From an uncultured Oscillospiraceae bacterium (GTDB taxonomy: Bacteria > Bacillota > Clostridia > Oscillospirales > Oscillospiraceae), in NCBI GenBank assembly GCA_910579725.1, contig CAJTUD010000018.1, positions 8,727 through 40,868 on the forward strand: a DNA stretch of 32,142 nucleotides, read 5' to 3'. This document shows positions 24,301 to 32,142 of this stretch, piece after piece. Numbering within the stretch: the stretch's first letter is position 1; every line of letters begins with the position of its first letter. The position numbers and the translations under genes were made by a program. The notes beneath the pieces were generated by a model that worked only from the letters and a program-made list of their open reading frames with translations, made no database searches and was not told where the DNA came from.

Positions 24301-26832
24301 ATGAAAGGCTCGGAATGCAAATTCGTCAAGTACATGGAGGGAGCAGACAAGCGCTTTGTCATCCCCGTTTATCAACGCAATTACGACTGGAAGATGGAGA
24401 ACTGCAAACAGCTTTACGACGATTTGGTAAAGATCGTTCGGAACGGCAGGAGGAGCCACTTCTTTGGCAGTCTGGTGTCCGTCTACAACCCGGAGGGGAA
24501 CCATGAGGAATTCCTGGTTATCGACGGACAGCAGCGCCTGACCACAGTTTCGCTGCTGTTTCTGGCAATGTACAACCTCATACGTGAAGGGATCGTCGTG
24601 CCGGAGTCCTCTAATCTCATGCAGAGAATTTACGAGGAATACCTGGTAGATAAGTGGCAGCCGGAGGATACCCGCATTAAGCTCAAACCGGTAAAAAATG
24701 ACCAGACGGCCTTCGGCAGGCTCTTCTCGGAAACTTCGGAACACATTCGGGAATCGAACCTTACTGTAAACTATGAATATTTTTACGATAGGATTCAGAA
24801 GCAGGAAATCACAATTGACCAACTGTACGCTGGGATTTGCCGCCTGGAGATCATCAATATTCGTCTTGACAAGGACGACGATCCTCAACTGATCTTTGAG
24901 AGCTTGAACTCCACTGGGCTGGACCTGAGCGAGGGCGATAAGATCCGCAACTTTATCCTGATGGGTCTTCCCACCAAGACGCAGGAGGCCTATTACGAAA
25001 AGTATTGGAATCCCATTGATCTGTGTACCCATTACGATGTGAGCGCCTTTATCCGGGACTACCTGAGTGTGAAGCAATATGTGACCCCGCAGCAGAGCAA
25101 GGTATATGTCGCGTTTAAGGACTATGTGGAACTCGCCAGGATTGAGGCGGAACCGCTCTTGACCGATCTGCTGTGCTATGCCAGGAGATACCAGATTCTA
25201 TTGGATGGAGGCACGGCTGATAAGGCGTTGAATAGCTGCATTATGCGGCTAAATCGGCTGGAGACCACCGTCACACGGCCTTTCTTCCTGGAAGTGCTGC
25301 GGCTTCTAGATGAGAATATGTTGACGCTTCCCCAGGTGACAGAGGTGTTCCGCTGTACGGAAGTCTACCTCTTCCGAAGAAGTATCTGCGACCTGCCTAC
25401 GAACGCCCTGAATAAAATATTCCTGTTGCTTCACCGGGAGATCGTCAGATACGATGGCAGTGAGACGGACTATGTGGAGAAGTTCAAATATGCGTTGCTG
25501 TCTAAAAGAGAGCGTGCCCGGTTTCCGGAAGATCACGAGTTTATTGAGATGTTTTCCCACAAGCAGGTCTATCTGATGAACAGCAAGAACAAGCTCTATA
25601 TGCTGGAACGCTTCGAGAATTTCGGGACGGCGGAGGATAAAGATGTATACCGCCACTGCGATGAGGGTACATACTCCATTGAGCATATCATGCCCCAGCA
25701 TCTTACTCCTGTGTGGCAGCAGGAATTGGGTGCGGACTATGAGCAGATTCACGAGCAGTGGCTCCATCGGATTGCCAATCTCACCCTTACCGCTTACAAT
25801 TCCAGATACAGCAACTGCTCTTTTACAGAGAAAAAGACCATGGAACACGGGTTTCAAGACAGCGGTATTCGTATGAATATGTGGATCGCTCAGAAAGACC
25901 AGTGGACACAGGAGGAATTAAAGGAGCGCAGCGACTACCTGATGGGGCGGGCCGTGAAAATCTGGGCCGCGCCTGAGAGTAGCTTCAAACCGGCACAGAA
26001 GCAGCTGGACGCCTACACCCTGGAGGACGACGCGGAATTGACAGGCCGTCAGATCGCCAGGTTCAGCTTCAAAAACGCCGAACAGCCTGTGACAAGCTGG
26101 GTCGAAATGTTTTGGAAGGTGATCCAGACTCTGTATACTGAGGATAAAACCATCATAGCAAAACTTGCGGTGTCAAGTGATAACGACACTGCCTATCACT
26201 TCTCTGTCGGACCAAATGCCTTTACCAAAAGCCTGGAGGTAGGCGACGGCATCTATGTCTGGACTAACACCAGCACCCAGAGTAAGCTGTCGGTTTTGAG
26301 CAGGCTGTTTACGCTCTATCACGTGAGCCCGGTGGAGCTGGTATTCTATCTCCGGGACGAGAACGAAACCGCGGAGGACACGCCGGGCAGCCGGCAGGAG
26401 CTCCGGCGGCGGTATTGGACCTTCGCTCTGCCGATGATCCGAGAGCGCTGTGAGGAGGGTGGACCGTTCTCCAATGTCAGTCCGTCTAAGGACAACTGGA
26501 TCAATGGATATTTCGGTGTCAGCGGCTGTTACCTCTGCTGTGTGGCCAATTACGACGAGGCCCGAGTGGAACTCGTCTTTGCAAAGGCGGACAAGACGGC
26601 CAACAAGCAGGCCTATGACAAGGTGCTGGCCCGCCAGGCCGATATTGAGTCTGCGCTGGGAGCGGCTCTTATTTGGGACAAGGGAGAAAACAAGACCTCT
26701 TCCAAAATCTATTTGCGGCTTCCCAACATCAGCATTGAGAATGAGGTTGACTGGCGGCAGATGGCTCAGTTTCACAGTAACTGGATAAAACGGTTTTATG
26801 ATGTGATTGTCCCTTATGTCACAGGGACGTAG
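24301..26832 (+). CDS. DUF262-DUF1524-DUF4268 protein, GmrSD-like (type IV restriction) candidate
   Basis: An 843-residue, apparently intact protein. DUF262 is at about 1-240 with IPVYQRNYDW (21-30) and the nucleotide-hydrolysis motif VIDGQQRLTT (Asp75, Arg79). DUF1524, an HNH-like nuclease, is at about 400-570 with SIEHIMPQHL (His about 462), HRIANLTLTAYN (Asn about 500) and a closing WTQEELKERSDYL. DUF4268 is at about 690-840. DUF262 plus DUF1524 is the GmrSD/BrxU design, which cuts modified phage DNA in an NTP-dependent way; DUF4268 is a common extra C-terminal module. GGGGG lies 8 nt before the ATG. It stands directly downstream of the broken PLD-helicase, small-gene and NUDIX run. It is the best intact defence candidate in the window. 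Confidence 0.88.
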   Translation: MKGSECKFVKYMEGADKRFVIPVYQRNYDWKMENCKQLYDDLVKIVRNGRRSHFFGSLVSVYNPEGNHEEFLVIDGQQRLTTVSLLFLAMYNLIREGIVVPESSNLMQRIYEEYLVDKWQPEDTRIKLKPVKNDQTAFGRLFSETSEHIRESNLTVNYEYFYDRIQKQEITIDQLYAGICRLEIINIRLDKDDDPQLIFESLNSTGLDLSEGDKIRNFILMGLPTKTQEAYYEKYWNPIDLCTHYDVSAFIRDYLSVKQYVTPQQSKVYVAFKDYVELARIEAEPLLTDLLCYARRYQILLDGGTADKALNSCIMRLNRLETTVTRPFFLEVLRLLDENMLTLPQVTEVFRCTEVYLFRRSICDLPTNALNKIFLLLHREIVRYDGSETDYVEKFKYALLSKRERARFPEDHEFIEMFSHKQVYLMNSKNKLYMLERFENFGTAEDKDVYRHCDEGTYSIEHIMPQHLTPVWQQELGADYEQIHEQWLHRIANLTLTAYNSRYSNCSFTEKKTMEHGFQDSGIRMNMWIAQKDQWTQEELKERSDYLMGRAVKIWAAPESSFKPAQKQLDAYTLEDDAELTGRQIARFSFKNAEQPVTSWVEMFWKVIQTLYTEDKTIIAKLAVSSDNDTAYHFSVGPNAFTKSLEVGDGIYVWTNTSTQSKLSVLSRLFTLYHVSPVELVFYLRDENETAEDTPGSRQELRRRYWTFALPMIRERCEEGGPFSNVSPSKDNWINGYFGVSGCYLCCVANYDEARVELVFAKADKTANKQAYDKVLARQADIESALGAALIWDKGENKTSSKIYLRLPNISIENEVDWRQMAQFHSNWIKRFYDVIVPYVTGT

Positions 26833-26866
26833 TTCTTCATTAGGTTGTGGATGGAGGAGATATAGC

Positions 26867-27400
26867 ATGAACGTCATCTGCTTTGGCGACTCCAACACCT
26901 ACGGCTACGATCCCCGCTCCTGGCTGGGCGGACGCTATGACGCAGACAGCCGCTGGGTGGATATTTTGGCAGTGGAAACCGGCTGGACTGTCCGCAACAT
27001 GGGGGTCCATGGCCGGGAGATTCCCCGAACTGCGCCCGACCTTCCGCCGGACACGGATCTGCTGATTGTCATGCTGGGCAGCAATGATCTGCTTCAAGGT
27101 CATAGCCCGGAGGAGGCTGCCGGGAAGCTGGAGTGCTTTCTCTCCAGCCTGTCCCTGCCACGGGATCAGATTTTGTTGATTGCCACGCTTCCGATGCACC
27201 GCGGGGAGTGGGTGCCGAGCCAGCAACTCATCGATGACTCCCGCACGTTTGCCCAATGCTGTCGGAGTTTGGCCGAACGGCTGGGCGTCCGCTTTGCTGA
27301 CGCCGGGGGCTGGGACATCCCAATGGCATACGACGGTGTACATTTCACAGAGCAGGGCCACCGGGCCTTTGCCGCCGGACTTTTGGAGGTGCTCAAATGA
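26867..27400 (+). CDS. SGNH/GDSL-type hydrolase
   Basis: A 177-residue protein with block I FGDSNTYGYD (Ser nucleophile), block III MLGSNDLL, and block V YDGVHFTEQGH (Asp-His pair), all complete. There is no signal peptide, so it is probably a cytoplasmic esterase or acylhydrolase acting on a small acyl ester. Start ATG 26867 follows GGAGGAG; the frame itself opens earlier without a site. Its TGA overlaps the ATG of the rhodanese gene (ATGA), so the two are translationally coupled. The substrate is not predictable. Confidence 0.9.
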   Translation: MNVICFGDSNTYGYDPRSWLGGRYDADSRWVDILAVETGWTVRNMGVHGREIPRTAPDLPPDTDLLIVMLGSNDLLQGHSPEEAAGKLECFLSSLSLPRDQILLIATLPMHRGEWVPSQQLIDDSRTFAQCCRSLAERLGVRFADAGGWDIPMAYDGVHFTEQGHRAFAAGLLEVLK

Positions 27401-27777
27401 GACGAATGATCCCTGTCCTGCTCGCCCTCCTGCTGCTGGCCGGATGCGGCGGAGGTGAAAGAGAGGCCTCCTACCAGCAGATCAGCCAGGAGGAGGCCAA
27501 GGAGATGATGGACACCCAGGAGGTCATCATTTTGGACGTGCGGGAGCAGGACGAGTACGACAGCGGACACATTCCAGACTCTGTTCTGCTGCCAGTGGGG
27601 ACCATCGACGGGGACGCCGCAGCCGCGGTGATCCCGGAGAAAGATTCGACGGTCCTGGTGTATTGCCGCAGCGGAAACCGCAGCAAGACGGCCTCCTTCA
27701 CCCTGGCGGAGCTGGGGTATACCAACATCTACGAATTCGGCGGCATCAAGACCTGGCCCTACGAGACGGAGGCGTAA
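27397..27777 (+). CDS. Rhodanese-domain lipoprotein
   Basis: A 126-residue protein. A lipoprotein signal peptide, MRRMIPVLLALLLLAGC, has its lipobox Cys at 17. A single rhodanese domain (about 27-124) has the active loop CRSGNRS. It is probably anchored outside the membrane and carries sulfane sulfur or senses oxidants. Its start overlaps the SGNH hydrolase stop. It converges on yaaA with only 26 nt between them and no clear terminator. Confidence 0.93.
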   Translation: MRRMIPVLLALLLLAGCGGGEREASYQQISQEEAKEMMDTQEVIILDVREQDEYDSGHIPDSVLLPVGTIDGDAAAAVIPEKDSTVLVYCRSGNRSKTASFTLAELGYTNIYEFGGIKTWPYETEA

Positions 27778-27803
27778 AGCGGCGACAAGGCAGACGCCCT
27801 ATG

Positions 27804-28562
27804 TCAAATAGGATGTTCCGGCTGTTTGAGAAATACAAAGTGGTTTTCCTCAGACAACTCCCCATGGAAACAATAGCCCAGCTGGTCAAAGGCTCGGAGA
27901 TTCGACCGGTCTTCGATTTTATGTTCCGCCATCCAGCGCACCATCTGCCCCCGGGCCATCTTGCACTGAGTGCCTTTCTCGATGACCTTGCTACCTTTCC
28001 ACTCGCCGAAGGTGCAGGTGACAAAGCGGACACTCCCGGGTAGATAGGGCTCCACCGCTTTGCTGTACTCCTTGGAGGCCAGGTTCAGTACGAAATCTGT
28101 CTTGGCCGCCAACTGCCGGGCCAGACGGTCTCCCCAGAACTGGTACAGATCCCGGCAGCCGTCCACTTTCAGCTGTGCCTGCATCTCCAGCCGGTAGGGG
28201 GTCACGCCGTCAAAGGGCCGCAGCAGTCCGTAGAAGCCGGAGAGGATGCGCAGATGCTCTTGAAGGTAGTCTAAGTGGGATGTCTCCATTACACCGGGGG
28301 CCATGTAGCGGTACTGGATACCCTCGTAGGCGATGATGGCAGGAGTGAGATTCCGGCGCAGGTCCATGTACTCCAGCCGCTCCACGTTCAGCTTGGCAAT
28401 AGCGTCGTTGCACTTCCAGAGGCTCTGCAATTCCTTGGGAGACATGGTTTGCAGAACAGCTTTCAGCCGTTCCGCCTGCTCCAGAAACTGAGGTAGGTCA
28501 TCCACGGCAAAGCTGTCCGTGTCCACGATCATTTTCTTCGCCGGGGCAATGATGATGCGCAT
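27804..28562 (-). CDS. yaaA: Peroxide stress protein YaaA (DUF328)
   Basis: A 252-residue, full-length member: MRIIIAPAKKM at the start, the YEGIQYRYM segment, RILSGFYGLLRPFDG-like middle, YQFWGDRLAR, NLASKEYSKAV and ARGQMVRWMAEHKI. YaaA proteins bind DNA and limit free iron under peroxide stress in E. coli. It is third in the minus-strand def-HEAT-yaaA operon and begins 4 nt beyond the HEAT gene. Confidence 0.95.
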   Translation of the reverse strand: MRIIIAPAKKMIVDTDSFAVDDLPQFLEQAERLKAVLQTMSPKELQSLWKCNDAIAKLNVERLEYMDLRRNLTPAIIAYEGIQYRYMAPGVMETSHLDYLQEHLRILSGFYGLLRPFDGVTPYRLEMQAQLKVDGCRDLYQFWGDRLARQLAAKTDFVLNLASKEYSKAVEPYLPGSVRFVTCTFGEWKGSKVIEKGTQCKMARGQMVRWMAEHKIEDRSNLRAFDQLGYCFHGELSEENHFVFLKQPEHPI

Positions 28563-28566
28563 AGGT

Positions 28567-29007
28567 TTACTCCTCGATTCTCTGCAGAGCTGCCACGATG
28601 TCCTTCAAAATCAGAGGCTGCATACTGTCCGGATATCCGCTCAAATCGGCTTGCTTCAGCGCCGCCTGGATGCGGGGGATTAATTCCGGTTTTGCTTCCG
28701 CCACCTCCGGCAGCGCCGCCACGCATTGACGGGTTGTGATTGGTTTCACATCAGTCACATGGGATAGAAATTCATCCAGCAGTGCGTCAAATTTCCCCTC
28801 CCTGTCCCAGCGGGCGTTAGCGGCCAGAATGGCAATCGCCCGGTTGCGGATCAGGGAGTTTTTATGCCGCAAAAGCTCTGCGAAGCGGTCAAAGCAGGGA
28901 TACCAGGCGTCGGAGGTCCGGCTCTCCTCTACGATCTGCTGAGTGAACGCATAAGCGTCCTTGGCGTCTTTTCCCGTCAGACGGGTGATACAAGCGTCGA
29001 AACCCAT
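28567..29007 (-). CDS. HEAT-repeat protein
   Basis: A 146-residue, all-helical protein with HEAT-type repeats: RHKNSLIRNRAIAILAANARWD and the following DVKPITTRQCVAALPEVAE. A KDAKDAY N-terminus and a C-terminal DIVAALQRIEE complete the family pattern. Such proteins are often labelled SufBD-related without direct support; a protein-binding scaffold is the safe description. Its ATG (29005-29007) lies just after the def stop (29009-29011), and GAGGGGG within def serves as ribosome site. It is part of the def-HEAT-yaaA operon. Confidence 0.85.
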   Translation of the reverse strand: MGFDACITRLTGKDAKDAYAFTQQIVEESRTSDAWYPCFDRFAELLRHKNSLIRNRAIAILAANARWDREGKFDALLDEFLSHVTDVKPITTRQCVAALPEVAEAKPELIPRIQAALKQADLSGYPDSMQPLILKDIVAALQRIEE

Positions 29008-29008
29008 A

Positions 29009-29419
29009 TCAGATCAGCACCCCCTCGCAGTGGTCGATTTCGTGCTGGATGATCTGGGCCGTCCAGCCGGTGAAGGTCTTGAAGCGGGTCTGAAACTGCT
29101 CGTTCTAATACCGCACCTTGATGGACTGCCAGCGCCTGGCCTTCCGGGTTCCGGTGAGGGAGAGACAGCCCTCCTCCGCCTCGTAAGGCCCGGACTTCTT
29201 GATGATCTCCGGATTGAACATGACCATGTACTTGCCCCCGTTGTCAAAGATGATGATCCGCTTGTTGACGCCGATCATGTTGGCCGCTATGCCCACGCAG
29301 CCGTCCTTGTGGGCGGTCAGGGTGTCCAGCAGGTCCTGAGCGACGGGCAAATCGTCAGGCGTGGAGGGCTCTGCTTTTTGGGAGAGGAAGTCTTCGTCTT
29401 TCATAATATCTCGAATCAT
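29009..29419 (-). pseudogene. def: Peptide deformylase with an in-frame amber codon
   Basis: The frame from ATG 29419 (GGAGG 9 nt upstream) reads MIRDIMKDEDFL, then GCVGIAANMIG (GxGxAA motif) and EEGCLSLTGTRKAR (EGCLS, metal-ligand Cys). TAG is met at 29105-29107, after IKVRY. The same frame continues NEQFQTRFKTFTGWTAQIIQ, then HEIDHCEGVLI and a TGA at 29009. The full product would be 136 residues, normal for this short clostridial type. The stop removes the HEIDH motif that supplies two metal ligands, so the fragment must be inactive unless the stop is read through. CAG to TAG (Gln) is the likely change. A second def elsewhere would be needed for viability. Confidence 0.9.
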
Positions 29420-29441
29420 GATATGTGCCTCCGGTACCTGC

Positions 29442-29470
29442 TTCCCATGACGGGAACAGTGTGGTATAAT
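29442..29470 (+). promoter_or_regulatory. Promoter of the UvrD-like gene
   Basis: TTCCCA (29442-29447), 17-nt spacer, TATAAT (29465-29470) with an extended TG at -14/-15. The start near 29477 gives a leader of about 100 nt. The def promoter on the other strand could not be fixed. Confidence 0.65.
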
Positions 29471-29575
29471 CAATAAAATAGCACAAATATGGAAAAAGCG
29501 CAAATGCGGAACTGCAGCCCGTAGGGGAATTAGCATTTCTCTCGTAGAAACAGACCAATGACAAGGGGGAGAAAC

Positions 29576-32142
29576 ATGTCTTTGATTCGTTGCCCGGAAT
29601 GTGGAAAATCGATTTCCGATAAGGCAGAAAAGTGCCCTTACTGCGGACTTCCTGCGTCATACTTTTCCACCTCGAGTCAAGACCTAAATGGGAGAGAGGC
29701 AGAAGACATGGACTATCAGGATCTGTCTAACGTTCTGCTATCTTTCCAGCGGGATCATGCCGCCTTTTTCTCGCCGGAACACTATATCTCCCATCGTGAT
29801 GAGCAGAGGCTGCGGGAAATATATGAAAAATATAGCGCCAGCCTCAGCAACAAACTGATTTTCCAATATGTTTGCAATAACGCCTCCGCCTTGCGGATAG
29901 ACATTGACGTACTCCGGCGGTTTTTGCGGCAGATGGAGACCTTGGACGCCGATGTGACCGCGCACAATAACGCCTATGTAGACCGAATCCTCCAGCAGGA
30001 CAAGGGGTATTTTGACAACATCCTAAAACAGATCGACCCAAAGATACAGCTGGATGAGGAACAGCGCCGCGCGGTGATCACAGATGACGACTACTGCCTT
30101 TTGGTGGCTGGCGCTGGTGCGGGAAAGACGACGACCATGGCCGCGAAGGTAAAGTATCTGGTGGATAAAAAGCACATCGACCCCAGCGAGATTATCGTGA
30201 TCTCCTACACCAAAAAGGCGATTGGAGAGTTGAGGGAGCGAATCAATACGGGCCTGGGAATTTCGGCTAAGATCTGCACCTTCCACGCTTTTTCGTATGA
30301 TATTGTGAAGCAGTTTTCCGCGGAGCCTCCGGAGATCAACTTTTCCTCCCAACAAATTATCTTTGATATGCTGGAGAAAGCTATCTTTCATAATAAGCAG
30401 CTCATGCGCAATCTCGTGTTGTTTTTGGGGTATTATTTCGACTTGGCTGAAGATGCATTCGAATTCCCTGACTTGAACCAGTACCATCTCTATCGGGCGG
30501 CCCAGGACTTTGAGACACTGAAAAGCGGCTTGGGGCAATACATCAAAAAGGTGGAACAGCAGCGAACAAAGCGCACAAGGACGATTACGGGCGAATACCT
30601 GCGCTCCATGCAGGAGGTGCAGATCGCAAACTTTCTCTATTTGAACGGGCTGGACTACGAGTATGAGCGGGTATATCCCTTCGGCTCGCCCTCCCGGAAC
30701 AAAAAGTACACGCCGGATTTCTACATCTCACAGGGGGAGCACAGCGCTTGGCTGGAGCACTATGCTCTTAGCGAAAGCGGCTACAACAGCATGTTTGATT
30801 CGCAGCAGCGCAGCCGCTATCTCCGGGCTATCAGCGACAAACGGCGTCTGCACAAGGCCAATCGAACGACGCTGCTGGAGACATGGTCGTTTTACTCGGA
30901 CAGGCGTTCGTTGTTGGAGCACCTGAAAGAGGTTCTGGAGAGGGAAGGATTTATTCTGAAGCCCCGGAATCCGGAAGAGGTTTATAAGAAGATCGTAGAA
31001 ACCGGCAAAGATAAGTACATCTACAAGCTGATTCTCTTTATGAGGGAGTTTATCGAACAGTATAAGACCACCGGATACGATGAGGGCGGCTTCTCCATTT
31101 TGCGGGAAAAAACAGATAATCCAAGAACACTCCTCTTCCTGGAAATTGCGGAACAGGTCTATCACCACTACCAGTCCGTCCTAAAGCAGCGAAACCAAAT
31201 CGATTTTGCTGATATGATCAATGATGCCCATTTTTATTTGCAGGAGATTGAGCGGCAGAACATTCCGCTTCCATACAGGTACATCATCATTGACGAGTTT
31301 CAGGATATCGCAAGGCAGCGGTTTAATTTGACCAAACGGCTGTCCCAGATTACCCAAGCGAAAGTTGTGGCTGTGGGAGATGACTGGCAGTCCATCTATG
31401 CCTTTTCAGGCTCCGACATCACCCTGTTTACCCGCTTCTTAGAACTGATGGGCGCCGGAACGGAGTTGAAGATCACGCATACTTATCGCAATTCCCAGGA
31501 GTTGATCGATATTGCCGGCGGGTTCGTGCAGAAAAACTCCACGCAGATCCGCAAGCAGCTCATCTCGCCCAAGCGTCTTGAAAATCCCATTGTGGTTGAG
31601 GTGTTTGATGACAGCTTCAAACCCATGGTACAGCTTGCCAATACGGTTGAACGAATCATCGGCGAGATTTTATCAGAGTACGGGGAGAAGAGTTCTATCC
31701 TAATCATTGGACGATATAGCTTTGATATGTATAATCTTTACCGGACAAAACGTTTTAATGAGTTGCCCGCTGGTCGAGTCAAAAGCGAAAAATATCCGAA
31801 TGCAAACATCACATTCATGACGGCCCACAGTTCCAAAGGCCTGGGATACGACAATGTCATTCTGATCAATATGTTTGAAGGGAAGTTCGGGTTTCCCTGC
31901 CAGATCGAAGACGACCCGATCATGAAGCTGGTCACATACGAGGACTACAGTATGCCCTTTGCCGAGGAACGCCGTCTCTTTTATGTGGCAATGACACGGA
32001 CAAAAAACCGGGTCTATATTGCAGCACCAAAGGTAAGACCCTCCAGATTTCTTGTGGAGCTTATCCGGGATTTTAAAATTCCACACAGCGAGGAAGTTAA
32101 TATGCAGGTGGCGGATCTGTTCAGTCTGCGCTGTCCGATCTG
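29576..32142 (+). CDS. UvrD/helicase-IV-like SF1 helicase with zinc ribbon (runs off right edge)
   Basis: At least 855 residues, open at the right edge. An N-terminal zinc ribbon uses Cys6, Cys9, Cys20 and Cys23 (RCPECGK...KCPYCG). A helical region follows, then Walker A VAGAGAGKTTT (Lys about 184) and SYTKKAIGELRER. A PD-(D/E)xK-like insertion is present (GLDYEYERVYPF, YTPDFYI with Asp about 381, WLEHYAL with Glu about 394). Next come DEFQD (Asp about 573), GDDWQSIYAFSG, TYRNSQELI, TAHSSKGLGYD and VAMTRTKNRVY. This is the HelD (E. coli helicase IV)-like order. It is a 3'-5' DNA translocase by family; the extra zinc ribbon may guide it to DNA. ATG 29576 follows GGGGGAG. No partner gene is visible before the window ends. 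Confidence 0.9.
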   Translation, partial: MSLIRCPECGKSISDKAEKCPYCGLPASYFSTSSQDLNGREAEDMDYQDLSNVLLSFQRDHAAFFSPEHYISHRDEQRLREIYEKYSASLSNKLIFQYVCNNASALRIDIDVLRRFLRQMETLDADVTAHNNAYVDRILQQDKGYFDNILKQIDPKIQLDEEQRRAVITDDDYCLLVAGAGAGKTTTMAAKVKYLVDKKHIDPSEIIVISYTKKAIGELRERINTGLGISAKICTFHAFSYDIVKQFSAEPPEINFSSQQIIFDMLEKAIFHNKQLMRNLVLFLGYYFDLAEDAFEFPDLNQYHLYRAAQDFETLKSGLGQYIKKVEQQRTKRTRTITGEYLRSMQEVQIANFLYLNGLDYEYERVYPFGSPSRNKKYTPDFYISQGEHSAWLEHYALSESGYNSMFDSQQRSRYLRAISDKRRLHKANRTTLLETWSFYSDRRSLLEHLKEVLEREGFILKPRNPEEVYKKIVETGKDKYIYKLILFMREFIEQYKTTGYDEGGFSILREKTDNPRTLLFLEIAEQVYHHYQSVLKQRNQIDFADMINDAHFYLQEIERQNIPLPYRYIIIDEFQDIARQRFNLTKRLSQITQAKVVAVGDDWQSIYAFSGSDITLFTRFLELMGAGTELKITHTYRNSQELIDIAGGFVQKNSTQIRKQLISPKRLENPIVVEVFDDSFKPMVQLANTVERIIGEILSEYGEKSSILIIGRYSFDMYNLYRTKRFNELPAGRVKSEKYPNANITFMTAHSSKGLGYDNVILINMFEGKFGFPCQIEDDPIMKLVTYEDYSMPFAEERRLFYVAMTRTKNRVYIAAPKVRPSRFLVELIRDFKIPHSEEVNMQVADLFSLRCPI

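Noticed and set aside
16322..29107. Reassignment of TAG to an amino acid in this genome
   Set aside because: Intact genes in the window end in TAG (for example the Fic gene at 14143 and the 209-residue gene at 15418), and nonsense lesions include TAA and TGA, so decay is the simpler reading.
1..32142. CRISPR array, rRNA or complete tRNA genes
   Set aside because: No regularly spaced direct repeats and no conserved RNA gene signatures were seen on either strand.

Overview
The window comes from a high-GC, spore-forming Firmicute, most likely an Oscillospiraceae-type gut Clostridium (Flavonifractor/Oscillibacter relatives). The evidence is a CIRCE-controlled clpB, an infC-rpmI-rplT operon with a Gram-positive style leader, an alpha/beta spore protein (SASP) N-terminus, clear sigma-A promoters and strong AGGAGG ribosome binding sites. 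The genus is inferred from gene content and style, not from a marker gene.

Positions 1-11.2 kb are conserved chromosome. On the minus strand lie niaR (partial), clpB with its CIRCE operator, and a three-PAS hybrid sensor kinase. Divergent from these is the infC-rpmI-rplT translation operon, with an attenuator-like hairpin and an AUU start on infC. Next, on the minus strand, is a probable sulfur-redox operon: a CoA-disulfide/persulfide reductase fused to rhodanese, a siroheme sulfite-reductase-like protein, and trmB.

At about 11.88 kb the conserved chromosome breaks off inside a SASP gene: 28 codons match the family, then the sequence becomes unrelated. From there to the right edge the region is accessory and patchy, and part of it is decaying. 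It holds a truncated AlbA/GHKL-type regulator with a Fic gene, a Bcp peroxiredoxin, an unknown coiled-coil protein, an XRE regulator, small genes of mobile-element style, a methyltransferase and a second, HTH-linked Fic gene with a symmetric operator. It then holds a PLD-helicase-DUF3427 gene killed by two nonsense codons, an AT-rich small gene, a dead NUDIX gene, an intact DUF262-DUF1524-DUF4268 (GmrSD-like) restriction gene, an SGNH hydrolase with a rhodanese lipoprotein, a minus-strand def(amber)-HEAT-yaaA operon, and a zinc-ribbon UvrD/helicase-IV-like gene running off the end.

Taken together, 12-32 kb looks like a defence and stress island assembled in layers. At least five loci are broken (SASP, a DUF-like gene at 16.2 kb, the helicase, NUDIX, peptide deformylase), plus an alpha/beta-hydrolase remnant. 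Several lesions fit C:G to T:A transitions. No integrase, transposase, tRNA, rRNA or CRISPR array is visible in the window, so the mechanism of acquisition cannot be read from it.
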